Positions 44,019 to 56,210 of a stretch of 64,000 nucleotides of DNA are shown one piece after another (positions within the stretch are counted from its first letter, which is position 1; each line of letters starts with the position of its first letter). The position numbers and the translations under genes were made by a program. The stretch spans positions 1 to 64,000 of the forward strand of contig CALYLW010000183.1 of assembly GCA_944989445.1 (NCBI GenBank), given 5' to 3'. Under the pieces are notes generated by a model. The model searched no databases. It had not been told where the DNA came from and worked only from the letters and a program-made list of their open reading frames with translations. The DNA is from Ampullaceana balthica. Its lineage: Eukaryota > Mollusca > Gastropoda > Lymnaeidae.

Positions 44019-47000
44019 CAGTGGTTCCCAAAGTGGTCCCTACGGACCCCCAGGGGTCCGCGGAACCGTTCAGGGGGTCCGTGGAAAATTAAAATTGATT
44101 TGGGGGTCCCTGAACAACGTCAGGGGGTCCGCAGAAGGTTTAGTATAAAAATAATAAAATTATGTTTTATTTTTAATTATTACGGAAATAAAAATAAAGA
44201 ACAATGAATACTGTAGTAGCGATTTTTAGATCCTGAGTAAAATAAAGTTGTTTTACCTAGAAAAAGAAAAAAGTACGATATTTCTACTGCTGTAACCAAT
44301 CAAAATGCTTGATTATTTGAATGGTATGTCAATTTTGATGCGTGAGAAAGGCGGAGACCTTATACTATATCTAGGTCATAAAAATACAATCATTTAACGG
44401 AAATGACGATGATTGCAGGGTTGGGTAAATTTTGACGTGTCGGTAAGTCATATTTATCTTTTATGACTTACCGACAGCTTTCCATAGATAATACATTTGG
44501 TATGATTGGACGATTAAAAATACATGATCGAGTCAGCAAAAAGTATTTTTCTAAAATTCAAAATTTGACCAAACACCTTTTCAGAGAGAAAGCAAAATAA
44601 TATTTAAAAATATTTAAAATATATTATGATAACATTTTTTAGAGTCCTGCATTCAATCGACAATTTATCTTTATGTAATGCTGATACGAAGTGTATAAAC
44701 TAATTTTACCAATATTAGGCTAAAAGAAGTTAAATATTGTTGGCTGGAAGTTTTGATAACGTTGAATTTTGTGTTGTTATCAGATAGTTTACTTTTGAAC
44801 GTAAATATATTTAATATTTGATACAGTTTATATCTTTTGAAAACAATATGTTTCACATTTTCAATATAGTAATACCTTAAAGTTAATTTTAAAAATAATA
44901 TAGCTCACAAATGGATCGTAAGTTTTTGGAAAGAAAAATTAAATAGAATTGTATCCTTCCGTCTCACATCAAATAATTCTAAAGGGTTTTACTGCAGCAT
45001 TCCATTGAAAACCTTGATAATTAATAGTTAAGCAACCGTTTCAAATAAAACATTTATATAGAATTTTTTTTATATGTTTGTGCCTTTTTGAAAAGATGAG
45101 TGATCCGAAAAAAAATGTAGAAAGTACAGTGTTGAATATTTGAAGTAGGGCTTTTTTTCATCACCAGGAAATAGTATTTCACCAATGTGTCTTCTGTGAA
45201 ATAAAACTTTGCCGAATTATTCTATGAAATCTTCCAAGCTTAAGAAACATTTAATGAAAATCCATAGTGATAACAAAGATAAAGATTTAACGACTTTTCG
45301 AAGCAGTCCAAGAAACATATTTGAAAACACCATCACTTCAACAACTCATAGGGACAACATCTAAGTGAGATGACAATGGACTGCGTGCGTCTTATAATAT
45401 TTCTTTATTGATTGCAAAGTCTGGAAAGCCACACACGAATAGTGAAGAACTTGTTTTACCAGCTGTAAGTGAGGTGATAGGCACTGTGTTGCACAAACCA
45501 GGTTTCGACATCACAAAAAAAATCCACTGAGCAATAATTCAGTCCAAAGAAGGATTAACGAAATGGCTCAGTGTGTTGAAAATTCTTTATGTGATTACTT
45601 AAAAACATCTGAATTGTCTCTACAGCTAGACGAGTCCACTTTACCAGGAAACTAGGCTTTACTTTTAGCTCATGTAAAATTTGTAAAAAAGAACAATTTT
45701 GCCAAAAAACTGTTTGTTAAATATTTGGAAACAGATACGAAAGGTGAAATGTTATTTATTGAATTTAAAATATTTTTGGATGAAAAAGCTATACTCTTGA
45801 CTAATATCATTTTTGTTTCTACTGACGGTGCTCCGGCAATGGTAGGAAGATACCGAGGCTTTCTGGCATACTGAAAACAAACTGTACCACATGTATGTTC
45901 AGTGCATTGTGTCATTCATCGACATCATTTAGTTGTAAAAATCTTAGTGAACGTTTGCATGGATCACTACATTATGTCATTAGTGCAGTTACTAAAATCA
46001 AAAGGATTCCTTCAATGAGATATTTGCTAAACTTTGTTTGGAAAATGATGAAGACTATAATTATTTACCACTTCTCACAGACGTACGTTGGTTATCTAAA
46101 AGTGCATGTTTAAATCAATTTTATACTCTCTTTGATTCAGTGCTGGAATTCCTGGAAGGCAAAGACAATGATTTGAGACAAAATTTAATTAACTCAAAAA
46201 ATGTCACAGCCTACATGACAGATTTGTTTGCCAAATTTAACTAAACTAATTTGAAACTACAAGATTACTAAATTTCATCAAAACTAAAAACGTAATATTT
46301 GCGTTTGTTGCAAAACTTTTTCTGTATTAACAAAACTTGGGGACAGGAGAATGTTCTCAGATTCCAAATCTTTCGAAATTGCAAAAATAGATATGAAGAT
46401 TTGCTTGCCTACTGTCAACAATTAATGGCTCTTCATGCAGACCTGAACCAACGATTTGAAGAATTTCTTCACTTTGATATTCCCGACTGGGTGTTGAACC
46501 CTTTTGCTCGGGGACAAACTCAGAACAGATCCCAGACATAGATGAATCCATACTAATACAGAAGCAACTTATTGAATTATCCACAAATGAGGAACTTAAA
46601 CCAATTTTTGAAAAATGATACCACAAATTATGGTTACAAAAAAAGAGACCCACATTTTATATCCTGCATTATGGGTTATTGTAGAAAAGTTGTTGACAGC
46701 TTTCCCGTCTTCCTGTTTGGAAGAACGTGGATTCAGTGACGTCATGAACCACATCACAAACAAAAGAAACCGGCAAGAAATTAATGGTCGTGGGGATTTG
46801 TGTTTGCTACTCACAAACATTGAGTCGGACATAAATACACTCATAAAATTATTAAAATCTCATCGAGTTCATCCAAGTCATTAATATTTTTTAAATGTAA
46901 CAAGTTTAATTTAAATAAGTAATTCTTCAACAAAATGTTGTTTTTTAAATTAGTAAATTTGTATACTATACATTTATGTAGCGTTTTCACTTGGGGGGTC

Positions 47001-47060
47001 CGTGGGCAAGTTTTGACTATAAAAGGGGTCCACGGGTAAAAAAAAGTTTGGGAAACACTA
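44019..47060 (+). mobile_element. hAT-family transposon, 3.0 kb
   Basis: The left end CAGTGGTTCCCAAAGTGG and right end AAGTTTGGGAAACACTA are imperfect terminal inverted repeats. The flanks CTTTACAC and ATTTACAC form a 7-of-8 match to an 8-bp target duplication, as expected for hAT. GGGGGTCCGTGG-type blocks recur inside both ends. It encodes a broken transposase (45,120-46,884) and lies in the first intron of the M13 pseudogene. Confidence 0.88.
45120..46884 (+). pseudogene. hAT transposase of the SCAND3/ZMYM6-like type, multiply frameshifted
   Basis: Order on the plus strand: a BED-type zinc finger remnant (P.CLL..., then SMKSSKLKKHLMKIHSDN), LIAKSGKPH-like text, AHVKFVKKNNFAKKLFVK, LTNIIFVSTDGAPAMVGR (the DGAPAM.G catalytic block), the H..HLV.K region, LPLLTDVRWLSKSACLNQFY, and the C-terminal hAT dimerisation region CLEERGFSDVMNHITNKRNR, then LTNIESDI.. 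to SH. Several frame changes and stops are present, so it is inactive. Intact relatives are ~600-700 residues. Confidence 0.85.
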
Positions 47061-47068
47061 ATTTACAC

Positions 47069-47647
47069 CATAGTTTTAGTGTAAGATTATGTTCTTGTTG
47101 ACTCATTATAAGAATGACTGTTTTCGTAAATTCAACATTGGTAAAGAAAGATATAAGGGAAAAGAACTAAAACAAATACGTAGGAAAAACAACAGCCGCT
47201 TAGAATAATATAGCAAGAAATGAGCTTTAATTTAGTTAAACCCGAGAGCAAATCTAAAGTAATTTATTATTGATCATTGACCTTCAATTGCTTCTTAAGA
47301 ATTTTATTTCCAGTGTAATTATAATACACAGTAAAAAATAAATTAAGAGGGGTCTTAAAAGATTCATTAGGATTTGATTCACCCTGGTTTGACACAAAGT
47401 TCAATTTTTTTTTAATTAGCTCACAAGACAGTCTGCAGTTTAACTTCAAATGAATGTTAAGAATTGTAATATTAAAGAGGTTAGCCATAGAAGAAAAGCT
47501 TTTCATCTCTGTTTCTATGTTCACTTCCTCTAGAGTCTAGACCGTAGATTAATTGTTGAATAGTTTGTTTTCACTTTTGTAAAACTCGCTAACAATGGAA
47601 GCTTCAAATAAGCCAAATAAACGTGTACTGTAACGTAACAAACTTAC
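47069..47647. other. First-intron DNA, nothing recognised
   Basis: An 85-codon minus-strand frame (47,267-47,524) shows no domain. Confidence 0.4.
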
Positions 47648-47746
47648 ATTTTTGATGCGCTGATCATTTGTTTCCATCGCTAAGACGGGAAAACAAACAG
47701 TAACCTGAGGCAGAAATAGTCTTAGTGCCAGTCGTACAAATATCAT
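47648..47746 (-). pseudogene. M13 peptidase first coding exon, signal peptide
   Basis: ATG at 47,746 begins MIFVRLALRLFLPQVTVCFP, VLAMETNDQRIKN and the exon ends at a GTAAGT donor (phase 0). The R..L.L.L.LP....CFPVLA pattern is a cleavable signal peptide (positively charged n-region, hydrophobic core, VLA). It is clearly paralogous to the exon at 53,457. An AG 17 bp upstream could be an acceptor for a 5' UTR exon. Confidence 0.8.
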
Positions 47747-48829
47747 TATTGTGCCGACTTAATCTGAAATTTAAAAAATATTTGAAAATTAACAGTAGTT
47801 AAAGTTATCAGTTATACGATTTTTTTTAACAGAAAATTAAAATGACGTAATTGAAATAGTATCTCCAGATTTAATGTTTAAAATAATGTGCCATTTAACA
47901 TGCAAAAATAATTAATCTTAAAAATATAAACAGAAAAAATTGAAAATTAATTCAAATGTTTACTTTGAGTTTTTTTTAAGAATAAGAAAGGTTAGCATAA
48001 AAATGTTTACTTCAGAAATGTTTCTTTGAATCATGAACCAAGTACCAAAAAACTAATAGTCTAAACAATGTTTAATCCGTGTGAGGATTAATTCATTTGT
48101 GAGGTTGAACTTCTATTAAAATGAATAGACTTACAAATAAACAAACTACCGATTCGACTTACTTACAGACTACTTGCTACGACTGGGCACAGCTGTTTGA
48201 CTGGCAGAATTAATCGAATCCCAGAATTAAAAGCACATTAACTTACCATAACATAGGATGGTTGAAGATAAAGTTCAACGTTGTAAAAAGAGAATATCAA
48301 GAAATAGGAAGGATATTCTCATGTTTTGTTGAATATAACATGTTCAATATTGCTTATACATTGGAATAAACGAAATAAGTTATGGAAAGCGTGTGCATTT
48401 CTTAAAAGAAGCATTGAAACTTATTCAACATTATAAAATGAATCATACACATATAACAAATAAGATGTTGTTTTACCCGAGAGTGAGATTTTGTTTAACG
48501 ACTAGTCGTTAATGGAATCAATACAGAATAAAATATAATATTAATTAACTAAATAATTTTATCACAATAAGATTCGTACACATGCTATCTTTGTTTCTTT
48601 CCATAAAAAGCTTTAAGGTGCTGTCGATTTTAAGATTTCAGAGCAATATTTAGGAGTGACTTCCGTTTAAGCCATGTTATTTATAGGAATTTTTCACATT
48701 TGTCTTTTTAAGGGAAATAAATCATTTCATATCATACAAAACAAATCTTAAATCATTCTTTGAAATACTTTATATAACCTTCAGATCAATTGTTTTTAAA
48801 TTTTACCCTAATATCTGGGAAACCTCTTC
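47747..48829. other. Upstream region of the minus-strand M13 gene
   Basis: A+T-rich DNA without a recognised element. A promoter would be expected here, but no convincing TATA/initiator pair can be singled out. Confidence 0.35.
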
Positions 48830-49930
48830 TATCTGCTGAGCAGCGCCATACAGCATGGCTTTAGTTTAGGAATCTCTATAGTTCTGCCATTGCGGTATAG
48901 TTTATCCTGTGTCCATAAGTTTCAGCCTTGTTATTAATGCGTGTCCCTTCTTATAATCAGCGGTTCGTAAGGCCTCAGTCTGAATGGACCCTGGTTTTTA
49001 ATGTCGTTTTGCTGGCAAAGGCTTGAACGACATACTTTAATCCATTACCGACCTTACACTGCCCAGAATAAGAGATCTGAGCGCGCTTGCTCCAGTGCCC
49101 CAGTTCGTGTAACTTTAAGTACAGTTTGATTGCCAAGTAGACCGGCATATTGTCTTATTTAACGCCAGATTGTTTTTTTAATTTATACCTTAGGTTGAGA
49201 ATGGTCTTGCGTTAGTGAGTAAATAATAGACTGTCCTTGATTTGTTAATTTCCATTTGCAACATCTGCATGTATCTAGTGATAGCGCATATGTTTTGCTG
49301 TAGTAGCTTGTGAAGTTCGTTGGCATCCTTAATGGTGCTCCACATTATCATAGAGCCAGCATACATGGCTTCACCAGTGACTAGCTGACTAGGGAGGTTG
49401 TTGATACAAGCCAGGAAGAGTGTACAACTGAGGATTGGGCGTAGGGGAAGTCTATGCGTTTTTGCAATCGTTCTGTTTCTAAGAAATCCTTAGATCAACT
49501 TGCACTTGATCGCATTGATTTCCTTTTGGTTTCAACAATAAATCAGACCTACAGAACCTATTGTTAGTCTTTCAGATGCTAAAATAAATAAAACATTACC
49601 ACGGTATGCATTTGTTTCTGAAACCCAGTCTGAATGGTCTGAAAAAGACAGTTGTATATATCTCTAGGAGAAGTACCAATAGAGTCCAGAATTAACCAAT
49701 CTTTCAGTTACCATTTAATTTTCTAAACACTATGATTTTGAAATCGGACGGTAGCAGCTGCTTGGATGATCTTTATGTTTCTCTTTTTGTGAATATGGAC
49801 AATGTTGTCGCTTAGCCAAGCTCCACGAGCCCGTGACCATGTCCTGTTAATAAATTTCAATAGTATCGACAGTGTTATAATGCAAAGGTATTTAATCGTT
49901 TTCTTATTTACTTTTTCCTGGCCTGGTGCC
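48830..49930 (-). pseudogene. Degraded LINE reverse transcriptase
   Basis: On the minus strand LRPILSCTLFLACINNLPSQ, then LVTGEAMYAGSMIMWST and LLQQNICAITRYMQMLQMEI, NKSR correspond to the RT region around the YADD box (here YAGS) and the N.KS motif of jockey-like elements. Later blocks (ALRSLILG, LITRLKLMD) are readable in other frames. Stops and frame changes are frequent. Confidence 0.6.
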
Positions 49931-50029
49931 TTGGAAGCTTTGCACTTTCTACAACTGTCTTCAACTTGGACATAGTGAAACTTTGCGTCAAGATTTCAAC
50001 ATGCTGCCCCCGCCATACTTTTTTTTAAA

Positions 50030-50061
50030 ATCCCTTTTATTAACTTCACCGTCTTGTCCCT

Positions 50062-50146
<85 letters not shown>

Positions 50147-50575
50147 GCTCTCTGTTGGTCTCTCGTGGTCCCGCGGAAAAACAAAAGTAAAATATGACCC
50201 ACTTCCCGTCATCTTATCGAGCTGAAATTTAGCACATAGACTTGACATTGTGTCAGCTAACATTGCGTTGTATCAAAATTACAGATCGATTGCTGTACGT
50301 AATTAAATTAATAATTTTTTTTAAAGTTTATCTATATGTAGCATGTTGACATCTGCTATAGTTGACATCCACGGGTCACTGGAGGTCCCTCCAGCAATCC
50401 ATGACCACATGCCCATCTTTTACTGCACGGGGAGTTGAGTCTCCTTCATTCTGTAAATGTTTATGTTCGTCTGTCGCGAGGTGCGTATTATATTGAACAT
50501 AATCAATACTTTTAGCTATGTCTCATATATAAGGGATCTAGAGTGAAAAACTTTGTTTTTAAGGGTTGTTTAATT
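50030..50575 (+). repeat. Solitary diverged ~550-bp Helitron-5'-like unit
   Basis: It has the same order as the array units at 2.2-4.8 kb: AAAATCCCTTTTATTAACTT, a pyrimidine tract, GACCCACTTCCCGTCAT, GAGCTGAAATTTAGCACA, CAGATCGATTG, AATTAAATTAAT and TCATATATAAGGGATC. It is clearly older than the array copies. Arginine/glutamate- and serine/leucine-rich frames are shadows of the (CT)n run. Confidence 0.8.
50063..50152. repeat. (CT)n microsatellite
   Basis: About 90 bp of CT with a few TTT/TTTCG interruptions inside the unit at 50,030. Confidence 0.93.
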
Positions 50576-50966
50576 TTACATGTTTCCTCTGACAGTTCTG
50601 TTTACGGCTCTGTTTGGTCTCCATCAGTTAAAAGCTCACCTTAGAATAATACTTGTCAAGTGCTTCTATACATTTTGTATCTGCCATTACAGTTTTTATT
50701 TTACCAGGTTTTCTCCGTGCTTTCCTTTGTTAACAGACGAGCTGTTCCGCCCTAAGTTCTATTATTGTTGGATTTCACTGTGCTTGCTTGTCTTTGAAAC
50801 GGCTTTCATTGCCATCTCAAGTACAACAAACATTACTTATACATTAACAACTGGTTCAAACTCTAAAGAACTTAGCAGTGCATACAATTCTTAGACAATG
50901 GTAGCTTAGTTTAATGTACCATGTATCTGTGCACTTCTGTTATCAACAGGCTGCCGATGGCCCATG
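50576..50966. other. No gene recognised
   Basis: A 104-codon frame (50,580-50,894) has hydrophobic runs but no domain, splice context or codon bias that would support it. Confidence 0.35.
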
Positions 50967-51147
50967 CAGGGCCGTCTTAACGCATAGGCCCGTTGGGCAT
51001 TTGCCCGGGGGCACACGAGCATAGGGGCGCCATGGGAATATGTTTATTTATATATGTTATGTAAATTAATTTTTTTATTCCTGCGGGGGAGGGGCCCAAC
51101 TCTATTTCTTTTCCCGGGGCCCCCAAAATTGTGTAAAGACGGCTCTG
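50967..51147. mobile_element. 181-bp hAT-type MITE with 8-bp target duplication
   Basis: CAGGGCCGTCTTAACGC at the left and, reversed, CAGAGCCGTCTTTACAC at the right are terminal inverted repeats. The flanks GGCCCATG and GGCCCATA match at 7 of 8 bases. The interior has GGCCC/GGGGCC blocks and no coding capacity. Confidence 0.82.
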
Positions 51148-51419
51148 GGCCCATAAGCAGGGAACAAAATAAGAAACAGCTCTCCACAAGGATTTCAATA
51201 AAATGTGCTTTTTTTGAACTTATGTGCTTGAGAGGACATTAAGGGTGACATAAACAGAATTAAAATCGAAAGCTTGAAAAGATAAAAGTAAAATAAAAAT
51301 GTTACATCTTGGCGGCTTCAGGCCAAAGAAATGTTTTTAGAATAGATTAAAAATAGATTAAACTCAAAATAACTCAGAGAGTTGCAGCGCTGATCGGATC
51401 TGACAGATGCTGACTACAC
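51148..51419. other. No gene recognised
   Basis: A+T-rich spacer between the MITE and the minisatellite. Confidence 0.4.
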
Positions 51420-51960
51420 AAACACACAGCAATCACTCACACTGATATGTACACAAACACACAAACAGTCACACAAACATTCAAATGGACACTCTCACAA
51501 AAACTCACACAAACACTAACACAAACACCAATACAAACCCTCATACTGACACTCACATAAAAACACTCACACAAACACTCACACAAGCACTCACACAAAC
51601 ACTCACACAAACGCTCACACAAAAATACTCATACAAACAGTCCCACAAACATTCACACAAACACTCATACAAACACTCACATCTCACACAAACACTCACA
51701 CAAACACTCACACAAACACTCACACAAACACACAAACACTCACACAAAGACTCACACAAAAACTCACACACAAACTCACACAAACACTCACACAAACACA
51801 CAGCAATCACTCACAGTGGCATGTATACAAACATTCACACAAACACACATCAAACTGTCACACGGACACTGACACAAACACTTACACAAACTAACAGTTA
51901 CACAAACACATAAAGACCCACACGGACACTCACACAGTCTAAAAAATACACAGACAGTCA
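51420..51960. repeat. 12-bp minisatellite (ACACAAACACTC)n
   Basis: About 540 bp of ACACAAACACTC units with variants. Threonine/histidine-rich and cysteine/valine-rich frames on the two strands are shadows. Confidence 0.92.
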
Positions 51961-52689
51961 AACAGATACCAACACAGTCACACTTGAATAAATATAAAAA
52001 TATAAACCAACACACATCCATCAATACATCTAGACCTTCAACCAGCAACACATGCATAGACACATAGAGACATAGGTTTAAAAACATGCATAGACACATT
52101 CATAAATAACACTCATAAATGCATAAATATACACACATATACATTAACATAAACACGCATACACTAACCCTGGCTGATATACCACTTTCATATACAAGTT
52201 GAAGTGTAATATTTAATTAATGCACATAATTTTCATCACACATTTCTTTTAATCCAACTAAAGAATATGGTCAATCACACAGAAATATGAGAACATTGGA
52301 CTCTTTTTTTTTAACAGCATTAGCTTGAACGCACTCTGCACTTGTTTATGGTAGGTCAATAAGATTTTAGTTCTTGGATTCACGTCTAAGTTTACTGTCG
52401 GACAGCTGCTGAGCCTTGTCGTCGCAAGCAGTCTGTATGTAAGTGTTTCTTTTATTGAAATATATTTATTCGAAATCACAAATGAATTTTCATCACAAAG
52501 ATTCACAATTACTCAAACTAATAGATTAAGTAAATTGGTTCATAAATAAATAGAGGTAAACAAAAGATTTTAAAAAACAACGTTTTTATAAGTGGACGCT
52601 TATGAGGTTTAACTTATGCCTCTCACTCATTCTCTCACTTATAGATCTCTCTTTTGAGTTCTAAATTATCAATCTTTAATTTTTTTATA
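51961..52689. other. No gene recognised
   Basis: The 5' part is a decayed ACACA-rich continuation of the minisatellite. An 82-codon minus frame (52,258-52,506) shows no domain. Confidence 0.4.
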
Positions 52690-53200
52690 CCAAACACCAG
52701 CCCCATCTTTTTAGTCATATTAAATGAAAGTACTTGAATTTAGAAGTTTAAAATTATTTTCTTCTATTTAGTCCACTTATAAAAAGGTAGTTATTAAAAA
52801 TCCTTTAACTTTATTTATTTTATTCTTTTTAGTCCACTAATAAAAACGTGGTTTTTAAAAATCTTTTTTACCTCCATTTATGTTACCAAACACCTCATCA
52901 GCGCCAGCCCAACGTTTTAATACCACGGCGATGAGGTCACGAGGTGAATTCGGCATCTGAAATCTAACAACGGCAGACGGATACAGATGCTTATATAGAG
53001 CTAAACTAAATATGCATTAATTTAATTATTGTACCCTTGATCGATCTGAAAGTTTGATACAATCCAAGATCTATCTGTGGTAAAATTTTGAGCTCTTTAG
53101 GACCATTAGAAGTGGTTTAATTTACGTTGGCAAATTTGAAACATAGCGGACAGACAGACAAACACGAAAGCAAGTTAATAAAAACGTGGTATAAACGTTG
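52690..53200. repeat. Diverged relative of the ~550-bp unit and the 26.7-kb Helitron segment
   Basis: GTGGTTTTTAAAAATC and TTTTTTACCTCCATTTATG match the segment at 26,780-26,815. AATATGCATTAATTTAATTA, TTGATCGATCTGAAA and a GACAGACAGACAAAC run match the reverse-orientation array units. It is an old, rearranged copy just upstream of the plus-strand M13 start. Confidence 0.55.
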
Positions 53201-53456
53201 TAAAATAGAGTAGAGTATCATACATTTACATATTTCATTTAATTGTTTTTCTAAAGATATGAAGAAGTATATTTTATTTTAATTTTTGTGGGTTCTATTT
53301 TAAAGAAATAAACGTTTGTGCTCACTGACACTTTATTTTAAGCAATAAATCGGGAGTTGTTATTAAAATTGAGTCATTCAATTTATTTTTAATTCTTTTT
53401 TTACTTACTGCGCTTTGATTTTGTTTTCTTTTCAAGTTTGAGACTTAGTTTTCACA

Positions 53457-53561
53457 ATGAGAATGACGTCAGTACGATTGTGCCTGAGACTACTTCTACC
53501 CCTGTCAACAGTTTGTTTTCCTGTCTTAGCGATGGAAACGAATGATCAGTACAACACGAAT
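53457..53561 (+). CDS. M13-like gene, first coding exon with signal peptide
   Basis: ATG at 53,457 starts MRMTSVRLCLRLLLPLSTVC, FPVLAMETNDQYNTN and the exon ends at the GTAAGT donor (53,562), in phase 0. A basic n-region, a leucine-rich core and a PVLA end form a cleavable signal peptide, which implies a secreted product. It is paralogous to the minus-strand exon at 47,648-47,746, with the same PVLAMETNDQ stretch and the same splice position. The two genes are transcribed away from each other, their starts 5.7 kb apart. The next exon in phase is at 56,211. Confidence 0.75.
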
Positions 53562-55424
53562 GTAAGTTTATCATGGAAAAGCTAAACCGATTTTGTTTTC
53601 AGATTGTTTTTTTAACTTATTATAAAAACGTATTCCTCCTATGATTTCAATAAAACCGTTTTAAATGAGAAGTTGATCTTTTGGTCAATCAAGTACAAAT
53701 TGGGTTTTTTCCATAAATTCTCAATTAGTAGTTAATTAATCATAAAAATCCATTAAAACATACAGGATATATAAAGATAAAGCTACAAAACATAATTCTT
53801 TAGGATTAGGATTTCATTGCTCGAAAAAAGAACAGAAAAACTGACCTAATTAACTGTTATGTATAATTGAAGTAAAGAGTTTGGCTTGGCTACAAAGTTG
53901 GGGTTTTTTTAATTACATTTTTTTTTAATTAGTGTGTCTCTGTGTGTCAAATATTTATGTTTGTAAGTCTCTTTCTGTGTCAGTGTGAATATATGTGTGT
54001 GCTTCTGTGTGTGTGTACGTGTGTCTATGTATTTTTGTATCTCTGTGTGTGTGTCTATGTGCTGTATGTGTGTGTTTGTGTGTGTTTACTGGCACTTGAA
54101 GCGACATTTTGCAGATTATAATAAAGGCACAATACTCTCTTCACCAACGACAATTAATGTTTTAAATATAATAATAATAATAATAAATTGATTATTTATA
54201 TAGCGTTGTATCCCAGTAAGGAACTGGGCTCACAGCGCTTTACATGAAAGAAATAACATACTTATAAGTATTAAATTAACATTCATATCACAACAAACAC
54301 ACACAATTACAATACATTATACAACTTATAAATATGTAACTTGTCTGGTTTAGATCACGAGATTTCATCGTTTCGTAAATTGATACGTCTTTCGAACATT
54401 TGGTTAAGGCATTGCGGGCACGTGGAGTGTAGTGCAGAGACAATTTAGGTTTTTTTTGCTAGTGTAAAAAAAAACTCTTTGCCACCCCAAACAATGGCAC
54501 TGCGAGTCCTGTGACCGCTCCATTGTTTGAAACTTGGCGGAAAAAACTATTCAGCAATTGCTCTAGGGTCTAGAGGAAATGATGATAGTAACGAAGAGGA
54601 AAAACTTATCTACTATGTAAATATTTTGTTTAAAAAAATTGTATTTCTAAACATTCATATAAATTCTAACCGAACACTGTTTCTTGTGCTGTTAAATTAA
54701 GTTAGACATTCGTGTTAACGTTAGAACGGCTAAATTTTCCAGTATCTATGGGGTAACCAAATCTTGTACTCTAATTTTGTTGGTAAATTGGAAGGTACAT
54801 AAAATGGAACTGCAAAATATCGAAAAGTTAGAAGGTTAGAGAGTAAAGTCAATTAATTTTAGTGTTCCGTAACGAGTTCCTTTGGATTTCACTTTGGGTT
54901 AAATAATTTACCTCTGATTTCCAGCTCATATTGTTTTTAACGATTTTTGTTGAAAACTCCTCTTGGTGACCATTTCTTGCTTTTTAAAAAAAATATTTAT
55001 TTGCTTTTTTATTTTATTTTTTAAGGTTTTTCCCATATCTTTCTTTAATAATCTTTAACTCAGGATTCAGTCATTCATACCAGAGAGACGCCATGAGATT
55101 AGAACCAATACTAGAATCACGTTGTACAAGAATGTTACCAAGCTATACTGCCGTTAGCTTTTACCATAAGCTTATTTTTATCACATGAGATTAAACTACA
55201 GGCCTTGTCATTTCTAAAATCAGAAAATGTCATAGCTCAATAAGTAATGTTCTATTTTTTATTACATTTTATCGGAATAATGTTTTGAAGCATAAATACA
55301 TTTGAATCAGTATGTTCTCAAAATTGTTAGAAGAGTTAAATTTAAAAAAAATGTTTTTTTCCTTTTTAAAGTCCAATCAGCTATCTTGAAAATTAACGAT
55401 GAATTAACAAATAGCTGATAAGAT
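53562..55424. other. Intron 1 of the plus-strand M13-like gene, 5' part
   Basis: It contains a (TG)n-rich tract (about 53,940-54,085) and a molluscan-style A+T repeat (54,165-54,250). No exon was recognised. Confidence 0.5.
54165..54250. repeat. (ATA)n-linked dispersed repeat with TATATAGCG / CACAGCGCTTTACA
   Basis: ATAATAATAATAATAA is followed by TTGATTATTTATATAGCG and GGGCTCACAGCGCTTTACA. The core CACAGCGCTTTACA recurs at about 63,604. It is probably the end of a dispersed transposon-derived repeat; the class is unknown. Confidence 0.45.
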
Positions 55425-56028
55425 CAGGGGCGGATTAAGACTGCACGGGGCCCCTGGCTGCAATTCAAACTGGGGCCCTCTCCAGCCAGCGTCCCTTTAA
55501 ATAAAATGAATAAAATCAATGATAGCTAGCAGCTAATATAAGACTGTAACTTGTAACTAAATAGTTCATCGGTTCCTTTAACATACTTTGTCTGTACCAC
55601 GGGATCGGCCTTCCCAGCCAAAGATTATTCATGAAATAATTTCAAAAAATGGAATACGAAGAAATAACTGTTTGCCAGTATTCTAATATTTAGTGTAAAA
55701 ATACAATTTATAAAAAAACAATTGTGCCCACGCCGGGAATCGATCGCGTGACCGCTTGCACAACATAGCGACTTTCTACCTCCAGACCGCACGAGCCTGT
55801 TGAAAAAATATGAAGTTTAAAAATATAAACAATAATCTTTAATATTTTCTCTTAGTGAGCCTATAAAATCAGTTTTTTAAAATTAATTTATTTAATTTAT
55901 GATATTTTCAGGAATTCATGCAAACATTAGTCCATCTTTCTTATAAAATATACTAAATTTGGGGGCCCCTAATCATCGGGGGCCCCTGGCTTAAGCCCGT
56001 TCAGCCCCCCCCCCTTAATCCGCCATAG
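55425..56028. mobile_element. 604-bp hAT-type MITE with perfect target duplication
   Basis: CAGGGGCGGATTAAG at the left and, reversed, CTATGGCGGATTAAG at the right are terminal inverted repeats. GATAAGAT flanks both ends exactly (55,417-55,424 and 56,029-56,036). GGGGCCCCTGGCT blocks lie inside both ends. No transposase. It is inserted in the intron of the plus-strand M13-like gene. Confidence 0.9.
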
Positions 56029-56210
56029 GATAAGATACAACCTGAGCCTTTTCAATATACCTACATTTACATATTGACTCGTATCTTTTATTACATTGTT
56101 CTGAATTTTTTCCTTAAAATATATAGATATATATATGTATAGCTCCAATATTTCTATTAATAGATTTCCGCCATATTATTACAAGGCCTATAAAAATTGA
56201 ACTTAAAAAG

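Larger units (their letters stand above)
27448..47746 (-). pseudogene. M13 (neprilysin-like) metallopeptidase gene, decayed and 3'-truncated
   Basis: Eight exon-like pieces in the correct order on the minus strand match the M13 N-terminal ectodomain: signal peptide (47.7 kb), the C..EC..iS..I...MDP..DPC region (41.7 kb), a KILYKNCMD block (39.4 kb), a GSW...W...W block (36.9 kb), the FFNEIYTQDHE block (34.0 kb), VDWGEYLQ (33.2 kb), the W..C...MTSATNALYVERY block (30.9 kb) and the W.DE..R..A..KA..M...IGYP block (27.6 kb). M13 enzymes are zinc ectopeptidases of ~700 residues that cleave small peptides; most are type II membrane proteins and some are secreted. Here the N-terminus looks like a cleavable signal peptide. 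The catalytic part (NAYY, HExxH, ExxxD) is absent, because the next exon would fall in or beyond the palindrome. A 1-base insertion at the DPC site and stops in three exons point to a pseudogene. At least two internal exons were not found. Confidence 0.8.

Noticed and set aside
49988..50263. Arg/Glu-rich and Ser/Leu-rich open frames
   Set aside because: They are translations of the (CT)n/(GA)n run inside the solitary ~550-bp repeat unit.
51437..52099. Thr/His-rich and Cys/Val-rich open frames up to 142 codons
   Set aside because: They are shadows of the 12-bp ACACAAACACTC minisatellite and its decayed continuation.
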